This document shows, piece after piece, positions 12,856 through 17,676 of a DNA stretch of 17,676 nucleotides. The translations under genes and the position numbers were made by a program. The stretch is from an uncultured cyanobacterium (lineage in GTDB: Bacteria > Cyanobacteriota > Cyanobacteriia > Cyanobacteriales > Chroococcidiopsidaceae), in the NCBI GenBank assembly GCA_946221495.1, contig CAMIFA010000105.1:1-17676 (forward strand), in the 5' to 3' direction. Positions within the stretch are counted from its first letter, which is position 1. Each line of letters begins with the position of its first letter. The notes under the pieces were generated by a model. It searched no databases, had not been told where the DNA came from, and saw nothing but the letters and a program-made list of their open reading frames with translations.

Positions 12856-13953
12856 ATGCCTAAAACTAAATCACGCTCCCACAACACATCAGGCAATTAC
12901 GAAACTCGCTTCGTTGCTGCACACACTTTTCAAAAGGGCGATCGCGTTCAGCACCGCGTTACTCGTAAGGTGGGCGCGTTCCAAGAAATCAACATGAGCT
13001 ATGCTCTGCCGGAAGTTTGGGTGCAGTTTGAGAGTGACAGTGAAATTGTAGTGCCTACCTCTTGCAATCCCTTAGACCTTGAATTAATGAGCAGTGACTC
13101 AAACCAGGCGGAGGAGATACCATTAATGTCTGAACCATCTGATGCTGAAGCTATTCTAGTAGCTGCGGTTGAGGTTTTTGAGGAGCTAACTGAAGCGGAA
13201 TTAGCTGATCTTTATCGCTTAGAACATAAGGTAGAACGGGCATTTTATGAAGCTGGCAAAGCTCTTTTAGAACTGAGGGAGCGTCGATTGTACCGCAGTA
13301 CCCATAAAACATGGGAAGCTTACTGTAAGGATAGATTCGGCTTTGGGCGCGACTCAGCTGATACAAAAATTTTAGCAAGTCAGGTAGTAGAAGAAATTCG
13401 AGAGAGTTTGCCGACGAATCGTCGGCAAATTTTACCGACGACACTAGAACAAGTCAGACCTTTAATCAAACTAAAAGATGCACTAGTGCGAATAGATGCC
13501 TGGGTTAAGGCTGTAGACGAGAACAATGGTAAAGTTCCTAGTGGTCGCATTGTCAAAGGCATTGTCGAGCGTTTGAAGTCGAAGCCACTCTATAGCGCCA
13601 GCGACTTTTGCTCTACGGGTGATGTGTTTGTCCTGGCTCGATTAGAGGGAGCTGAACGTAAATACAATAGCTGTTGGGCGATCGCATCGGACGTGAAAGA
13701 CTTTACTGTAGTTGTTGACGTTCATGATACGAGACTTATTGTGAAACCAGAAAACCTCAAACCAATTGATGAACCTGATGTACGTCGCCAATTGCCACAA
13801 ATCCTCAAACGCATTAGGCGCTTGCGTGAGTGTGGATTACTGGATCGCTGTGCCTATACAGTGCTGGAGTCTTTGGGGCGGCAAACTTATTTGACCTCAC
13901 TGGAAGAAAAGATGTTGAAATTAATGGAGCAGGAGTATGGAATCAACGACTGA
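12856..13953 (+). CDS. ParB/KorB-like plasmid regulator
   Basis: The 365-residue protein is read from the ATG at 12856 (MPKTKSRSHN); an ATG at 12787 overlaps the upstream gene and gives an unlikely N-terminus. Residues 20-70 (KGDRVQHRVTRKVGAFQEIN ... PEVWVQFESDSEIVVPTS) look like a small beta-rich module. Residues 100-260 carry a family pattern found in phage and plasmid ParB-like proteins: AFYEAGKALLELRERRLY, TWEAYCKDRFGFGRDSAD, LPTTLEQVRPLIKL, then AWVKAVDENNGKVPSGRIVK. A second, SH3-like beta module follows (DFCSTGDVFVLARLEG ... DTRLIVKPENLKP). The helical part probably binds DNA. It sits between the initiator-like and OB-fold-like genes and overlaps the latter by 17 bases, which supports a replicon-maintenance role. 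Confidence 0.65.
   Translation: MPKTKSRSHNTSGNYETRFVAAHTFQKGDRVQHRVTRKVGAFQEINMSYALPEVWVQFESDSEIVVPTSCNPLDLELMSSDSNQAEEIPLMSEPSDAEAILVAAVEVFEELTEAELADLYRLEHKVERAFYEAGKALLELRERRLYRSTHKTWEAYCKDRFGFGRDSADTKILASQVVEEIRESLPTNRRQILPTTLEQVRPLIKLKDALVRIDAWVKAVDENNGKVPSGRIVKGIVERLKSKPLYSASDFCSTGDVFVLARLEGAERKYNSCWAIASDVKDFTVVVDVHDTRLIVKPENLKPIDEPDVRRQLPQILKRIRRLRECGLLDRCAYTVLESLGRQTYLTSLEEKMLKLMEQEYGIND
13407..13429 (+). repeat. Intragenic hairpin in the ParB-like gene
   Basis: TTTGCCGAC (13407-13415), loop GAATC, GTCGGCAAA (13421-13429): a perfect 9-bp dyad in coding sequence, followed at once by another ACCGACG. It could be a binding site or an mRNA structure, or result from chance and codon choice. 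Confidence 0.35.
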
Positions 13954-15019
13954 GCAAGGTCTTCCTCAAGCCAAGTCTACGGATGATACAGTTATCTATC
14001 GCGCTGTCGGCTGGGTAGCTGGCAGATATCAGCCTAGCGAGGAGGATGTTCACCGAGGAATTTTCGTTACCCAGGATGGTCTGAGTATTTCGGCTCAAAT
14101 GACCGGGCAGCTACGCGCTCGCTTGAAACGTAGGCATCCAGACTACGCAATACAACCAGATTTTTTCACGCAGTCTTTTTGGTGGACTATTTATCCCAAG
14201 ACTGAGCCTTTGCGGTTTGAGCTGAGGGGAATCAAACCAATTAGTTCTGCTCCTACAGAAAGACCAAATCTAGATGAGTTCTGCGTTGTCGGAAAAGTAA
14301 AGTCAATTGAGCCTGATGTAGTCAATGTTCGGATTCAACGTAACCAGCCGCCACGCTGGGGAGGAAAAAAGGCATCATTCAAGCTGACATTGGCAGGCAG
14401 CTTACCGGAAATAGCTCTAGGACAAATTTGGGAGCTTACGGTACGCCGTGAAGGAGAGAAACTGACCGTAGTAGATGGACAAATTTATCAGCCAAGTGCT
14501 GAAGATTTGGTATGGCTAGAGCAACAACGCCAAGCAACAGTTCATTCAAACTTACCAGCAAAAATGCCAGCACAGCAGCAACGAATATTGCCGTTACCAG
14601 CAAAAATGCCAGCACAGCAGCAACAAACATTGCCATTACCAGAATCTCACCAAGAGCGCTCGCCAGTTGCGAATCCGATGCAGCGTGTCAAAGAACCGCT
14701 CAAACAGCAGCGACCAAGCAAAACATCCTTGAGCCAATCCCAGCAGCAGCGTGACCAACCTGCTTCACAGAAAAACAAATTCTCCCCTGCAAAGACTTCG
14801 GTCGAACCGCAGCCGCAGAAACCCGTTTTTCAAGTCAAAGTTAATGACCGAGTTTTCAACGGCTATGAGAGCGTCACTCTTAACAGAAGGGTGATCTGTA
14901 TCGATGGCAAACCCATTGCTCAGGCTAAGATAGCAGTTGTGGTAGGACATCCCACAACAATGCAAGCGGATGGTGGGGTAACTCAGGGTAGTGACCAGGC
15001 AGTTCTGATCAGTAGGTGA
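13937..15019 (+). CDS. OB-fold-like protein with Pro/Gln-rich linker
   Basis: This 360-residue protein starts at an ATG 5 bases after CAGGAG, within the end of the ParB-like gene (17-base overlap). Residues 20-95 form an N-terminal domain (VIYRAVGWVAGRYQPSEEDV ... SFWWTIYPKT). Residues 110-185 look like an OB fold (DEFCVVGKVKSIEPDVVNVR, then FKLTLAGSLPEIALGQIWEL, then TVRREGEKLTVVDG), so single-stranded nucleic acid binding is plausible. Residues 195-290 are a low-complexity linker with two copies of LPAKMPAQQQ and many Gln/Ser/Pro. The tail (FQVKVNDRVFNGYESVTLNR) is a small beta unit. It is probably a plasmid DNA-metabolism factor; function inferred only from fold likeness and neighbours. 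Confidence 0.6.
   Translation: MESTTEQGLPQAKSTDDTVIYRAVGWVAGRYQPSEEDVHRGIFVTQDGLSISAQMTGQLRARLKRRHPDYAIQPDFFTQSFWWTIYPKTEPLRFELRGIKPISSAPTERPNLDEFCVVGKVKSIEPDVVNVRIQRNQPPRWGGKKASFKLTLAGSLPEIALGQIWELTVRREGEKLTVVDGQIYQPSAEDLVWLEQQRQATVHSNLPAKMPAQQQRILPLPAKMPAQQQQTLPLPESHQERSPVANPMQRVKEPLKQQRPSKTSLSQSQQQRDQPASQKNKFSPAKTSVEPQPQKPVFQVKVNDRVFNGYESVTLNRRVICIDGKPIAQAKIAVVVGHPTTMQADGGVTQGSDQAVLISR
14552..14635 (+). repeat. 42-bp tandem repeat, two copies
   Basis: TTACCAGCAAAAATGCCAGC begins at 14552 and again at 14594, with a third partial start (TTACCAGA) at 14636. The unit is 42 bp, 14 codons, encoding LPAKMPAQQQ plus four residues. A few mismatches separate the copies, so it is an expansion within the linker of the OB-fold-like protein. 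Confidence 0.85.
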
Positions 15020-15119
15020 TGGCTTGTTTAATCTCGTAGTAATTTTGTACTATTAAATAACTAAAAGTCCTACTGCAACTAAAAGCTGGCTAGTTTCGTT
15101 CCTAAAACTGTGAAGTAAA

Positions 15120-15876
15120 ATGTCTCCTGCTCCTAATCTAGAACCAAGAGTCACAAGTTCTCCTCAGCAGGAGTCGTTAACAGGGGTAGTAGAACGCCTG
15201 ACTTACCACTCATCAGAATCAGGCTATAGCGTAGCGCGACTAAAAGCTTCGGGTCATCAAGACCTGGTAACAATCGTCGGCAGCTTCCCCAACATTCAAG
15301 CCGGACAGACACTGAAGCTCTTTGGTTTCTGGCGGGAGCATCCGAAATTCGGGCAACAGTTTAGCGTCACCCAATATCAGGAAACTAAACCAGCAACGAT
15401 AACCGGAATCGAGAAGTATTTGGGTAGTGGGTTAATTAAAGGAGTAGGACCCGTAACCGCTAAACGCATTGTGGCGTACTTTGGCTTAGATACCCTCGAC
15501 ATCATTGAATATCAGATTGAACGCCTTACAGAAGTACCAGGCATTGCCAAAAAGCGGGTAAAGATGATCCAAACAGCCTGGGAAACACAAAAGGCGATCA
15601 AGGAAGTAATGTTGTTCCTTCAAAGTCACGGTGTCTCCACTACTTATGCCGTCAAAATCTACAAGCAGTACAGCGATAAGGCAATCGAAATTGTCACGAA
15701 TAACCCCTACCAGCTAGCGACTGATATCTACGGTATTGGTTTTGTGACCGCAGACGCGATCGCCCGAAACTTAGGAATCGCCCCTGGTTCTGAATACAGA
15801 TATCGCGCTAGTATTGTCCACGTATTGGGAGAAGCAGCAGAGGATGGGCATTGTTTCTTACCGACAATGTTGCAAT
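15120..15876 (+). pseudogene. recD2: RecD2-type helicase, N-terminal fragment (split by TnpB element)
   Basis: These 252 residues match the N-terminus of RecD2/RecD-like ATP-dependent DNA helicases (SF1, 5' to 3'), which act in repair and plasmid or phage processing. The layout is an OB-like domain (SLTGVVERLTYHSSESGYSV ... GSFPNIQAGQTLKLFGFWRE, 19-90), tandem helix-hairpin-helix motifs (GSGLIKGVGPVTAKRIVAYF, 103-122; LTEVPGIAKKRVKMI, 136-150) and NPYQLATDIYGIGFVTADAI. Coding ends at a TGA created by the inserted element. The rest resumes at 17240, and joining 15876 to 17240 gives an uninterrupted frame (M-L-Q-S-Q-A-E-L). As it stands the fragment lacks the motor domains and cannot be a helicase. 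Confidence 0.85.
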
Positions 15877-15881
15877 GAAAG

Positions 15882-15902
15882 CCCCTAGTTTCAACTATGG
15901 GG
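15882..15902 (+). repeat. Left-end hairpin of the TnpB element
   Basis: CCCC-TAGT-TTCA-ACTA-T-GGGG: an 8-bp stem, loop TTCA and one unpaired T on the 3' side. The right-end hairpin has the same loop and the same bulged T, the design recognised by Y1 transposases. Confidence 0.75.
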
Positions 15903-15948
15903 ATAAAGTTGCAACCAAAAAAAGTGCAAACCACATCAAAAGCATGAT

Positions 15949-15982
15949 ATCATCTTATCGTTTGTGCTGACGATAAGATGAT
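15949..15982 (+). promoter_or_regulatory. Hairpin covering the tnpB start codon
   Basis: ATCATCTTATCGT (15949-15961), an 8-base loop and ACGATAAGATGAT (15970-15982) form a perfect 13-bp stem. The ATG of tnpB (15978-15980) lies in the 3' arm, so in mRNA it would be sequestered. IS200-type elements use a comparable block on transposase translation. Confidence 0.65.
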
Positions 15983-17198
15983 TGTCTACGAAGCCAAACT
16001 AGAGGGAGACACCGACCAGTATCAAAGGCTGGATGCCGCGATTCGTACAGGTCGATTTGTGAGAAACAGCATCATTCGCGCTTGGTTAGACAATCAGATA
16101 AAAAGTCGTAACGATGCCTATGCCTACTGCAAGATACTGGCTGATAATCCTGAATTTCCTTGGGCTAAGTTACTTAACTCAATGGCAAGACAGGCTCATG
16201 CAGAAAGAGCTTGGGCTGCTATTGAAAGGTTCTACAAAAACTGTAAAGCTAAGATTAAAGGTAAAAAAGGATTTCCCAAGTTTCGTAAGCATTCCTCTAG
16301 AGCATCAGTTGAATACAAAACAAGTGGCTGGTCACTGTCAGAGGACAAACGATTTATCACGTTCACTGATGGCTTCAAGGCAGGAACTTTCAAGTTATGG
16401 GGGAGTAGAAATCTGCACTTCTATCAACTGACTCAAATCAAACGAGTCCGAGTTGTGAGGAGGCATGATGGCTACTACGCGCAGTTTGCTATTGACTATC
16501 AAAGACAGGAGGAAAAAGAACTAACAGGTAAACAAGTAGGGTTGGATGTAGGTCTTAGCCATTTCCTGACTGACAGTTTTGGCAACAAGGTAGACAACCC
16601 AAGATTCCTGCGGCGTGATGAGAAAAAACTAAAACGCGCACATCGCAGGTTTTCTCGGTGTCAAAGTAAGAGCAAAAATAGAGCCAAAGCAAGAAACAAG
16701 TTAGGAAGGGTGTATCTTCAGGTTTCACGCAGACGTAACGACTGGGCTTGCAAGTTAGCTCGGCGCGTCATACTATCTCACGACTTAGTAGCGATAGAGA
16801 ACCTAAAGATCCGTAACATGGTGAAAAACCATCATCTTGCCAAATCAATCAGCGATGCTGCTTGGTACAGATTTAGAGAGTGGTTAGAGTATTTCGGCGT
16901 AGTTTTTGGCGTTCCGATAATTGCAGTTGACCCAAAAATGACTTCACAAAAATGCTCAAATTGTGGTGAGATTGTGACTAAAACATTGTCAACTCGTACT
17001 CACCAATGCCCTCGCTGCCTGTACTGTGCTGATAGGGACGAAAATAGCGGAATTAATATTTTGCGATCTGCTTTGAAGCAATTAGTAACTACGATGGGGC
17101 GCATCGAAAGTAACGTCTCTGGAGAGAATGACCTCTGTTTGGATGTGGTAACACAACCAAGTAAGCCGACTCGTGGAAAGAGAAAACCTAATCAGTGA
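15978..17198 (+). CDS. tnpB: TnpB, RNA-guided RuvC nuclease
   Basis: This 406-residue protein is an IS200/IS605 TnpB, ancestor-type relative of Cas12, that cuts DNA guided by a right-end RNA. Order: N-terminal recognition and wedge part (YEAKLEGDTDQYQRLDAAIR; FPKFRKHSSRASVEY), RuvC-I QVGLDVGLSHFLT with D190, an Arg/Lys-rich helical stretch (LKRAHRRFSRCQSKSKNRAK), RuvC-II VAIENLKIRNM with E274, the zinc finger CSNCG ... CPRC (C326, C329, C344, C347) and RuvC-III ADRDENSGINI with D352/D354. All key residues are present, so it is probably functional. The guide RNA should span the 3' end of the gene and the right end, reaching into helicase sequence after 17239. No tnpA is nearby. Confidence 0.93.
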   Translation: MIVYEAKLEGDTDQYQRLDAAIRTGRFVRNSIIRAWLDNQIKSRNDAYAYCKILADNPEFPWAKLLNSMARQAHAERAWAAIERFYKNCKAKIKGKKGFPKFRKHSSRASVEYKTSGWSLSEDKRFITFTDGFKAGTFKLWGSRNLHFYQLTQIKRVRVVRRHDGYYAQFAIDYQRQEEKELTGKQVGLDVGLSHFLTDSFGNKVDNPRFLRRDEKKLKRAHRRFSRCQSKSKNRAKARNKLGRVYLQVSRRRNDWACKLARRVILSHDLVAIENLKIRNMVKNHHLAKSISDAAWYRFREWLEYFGVVFGVPIIAVDPKMTSQKCSNCGEIVTKTLSTRTHQCPRCLYCADRDENSGINILRSALKQLVTTMGRIESNVSGENDLCLDVVTQPSKPTRGKRKPNQ

Positions 17199-17208
17199 TG
17201 ATTAGAAT

Positions 17209-17229
17209 CTCCTGCGTTCACGCATGGAG
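17209..17229 (+). repeat. Right-end hairpin of the TnpB element
   Basis: CTCC-TGCG-TTCA-CGCA-T-GGAG: the same loop TTCA and the same bulged T as at the left end, 11 bases after the tnpB stop. TCAA follows at 17236-17239 and marks the cleavage site. Confidence 0.75.
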
Positions 17230-17239
17230 AGAACGTCAA

Positions 17240-17652
17240 CCCAAGCAGAGTTAGTGCAGAAGGTAGTAGAACGACTTGCCTTAGCAGATCATCAGCCATC
17301 GCCTCTAGTTGTTACAGATATTATCTTCTCTGTAGAAATGGAGGAGCATTTGGTGCTTCAAGGACACCGTGAACATCAGTTCATCTGCTACCAAAAGCCG
17401 TTCTATCAGAGTGAACAGCATTTAGCGAAAAGGCTGCAACAGTTATTAAGTCGTCCAACAGAGGTAGATTTACCAAGAGTAAGTGCGTGGATTGACAAGT
17501 TTACTGCCGCAACCGGAATGCAACTTTCACAAGAGCAGCGCCAAGCAGTAGAAATAGCAGCGAGTAAGCGGGTGTTGGTTCTTACAGGAGGACCTGGCAC
17601 GGGGAAGTGCGTCACAGGTAATACAATAGACATCTTGCAAAAGGTTAGTTAG
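17240..17652 (+). pseudogene. recD2: RecD2-type helicase, middle fragment ending in an intein-like start
   Basis: This is the continuation of the helicase after the TnpB element; the frame's ATG at 17224 lies inside the element and is not native. The text QAELVQKVVERLALADHQPS, then HLAKRLQQLL and LSQEQRQAVEIAASKRVLVL, leads to the Walker A motif TGGPGTGK (codons 17584-17607), so this is the linker and start of motor domain 1A. The residue after the lysine should be Thr or Ser; instead the frame reads CVTGNTIDILQKVS and stops at 17650-17652. This is the typical first block of an intein. The remaining helicase motifs would lie beyond the window. Confidence 0.8.
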
Positions 17653-17676
17653 TGAAATTAAGCTCATAGTTGTAAA
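17608..17676 (+). other. Intein N-terminal block, apparently frameshifted
   Basis: C-V-T-G-N-T begins exactly after GPGTGK, a favoured intein insertion point in P-loop ATPases, and resembles the intein block A C-x-x-G-D-T with Asn for Asp. A TAG comes 14 codons on. The +1 frame is open from about 17633 (KRLVSEIKLIVV) to the window end, with an AAAA run (17639-17642) where a slip could have occurred. The element continues outside the window. Confidence 0.5.

Larger units (their letters stand above)
15877..17239 (+). mobile_element. TnpB-only IS605-family element inserted in recD2
   Basis: The right end is TCAA (17236-17239), the usual right cleavage tetramer of the IS608 type, 6 bases after the end hairpin. 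The left end is placed after GCAAT (15872-15876), because that choice puts the two helicase halves in one frame; other left positions one codon away also would. The size is then 1363 bp. There is no tnpA, so it needs a transposase in trans. The end hairpins match in design. Confidence 0.7.

Noticed and set aside
15877..17239. Reading the right end of the TnpB element as a CRISPR or group II intron border
   Set aside because: Bulged end hairpins and TCAA are fully explained by the IS605 family; no intron domains are present.

Overview
The window looks like accessory DNA, most likely plasmid, from a filamentous or otherwise large-genome cyanobacterium. The evidence is seven copies of the cyanobacterial HIP1 octamer GCGATCGC (6190, 6360, 6599, 8689, 12939, 13679, 15756), a Nif11-type protein, two DUF3102 proteins and a dense mix of IscB, TnpB, IS6 and other IS remnants. 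No rRNA, tRNA, CRISPR array or housekeeping gene was seen.

Region 1 (1-5.6 kb) is a mobile-element graveyard. It opens with the 3' end of an ISAzo13/IS630-like transposase gene. A 3'-damaged IS6-family element follows on the minus strand, and its intact end cuts into the 5' part of an HNH nuclease gene. Next come a Nif11-domain protein, a minus-strand HNH (homing-type) endonuclease, and an XRE-type regulator with a repeated CTACGTCAG operator and a divergent sigma70-type promoter. Last is a DUF433 (antitoxin-like) gene disrupted by an element carrying a complete IscB RNA-guided nuclease and its probable omega-RNA. HIP1 sites are absent here.

Region 2 (5.6-10.5 kb) is a tightly packed plus-strand operon: a SANT/HTH-like DNA-binding protein, a small zinc-ribbon protein, an adenine-type DNA methyltransferase, a Gp37/Gp68 (DUF5131) Cys-cluster protein, an ASCH-like protein and two paralogous DUF3102 proteins. 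The second DUF3102 protein is fused to what appears to be a catalytically dead methylase domain. Several reading frames overlap by 4-29 bases, suggesting translational coupling.

Region 3 (10.5-11.5 kb) has a good promoter, overlapping small ORFs and a three-way-junction RNA candidate (11246-11349). That RNA lies just upstream of a 41-residue ORF missed by a length cutoff, whose stop overlaps the start of the next gene (ATGA).

Region 4 (11.5-15.0 kb) looks like a replicon-maintenance operon: a winged-helix, replication-initiator-like protein with internal iteron-like repeats, a ParB/KorB-like regulator and an OB-fold-like protein with a 42-bp tandem repeat.

Region 5 (15.1 kb to the end) is a RecD2-type helicase gene split by a TnpB element whose ends can be placed from matched hairpins. 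Removing 15877-17239 restores the reading frame. Directly after the helicase P-loop lysine the frame turns into an intein-like start (CVTGNT) and then meets a stop 15 codons on, so a frameshifted or degraded intein is likely.

The most noteworthy items are the IscB/omega-RNA locus inside a DUF433 gene, the structured leader at 11246-11349, the intein-like insertion in RecD2 and the DUF3102-dead-methylase fusion.
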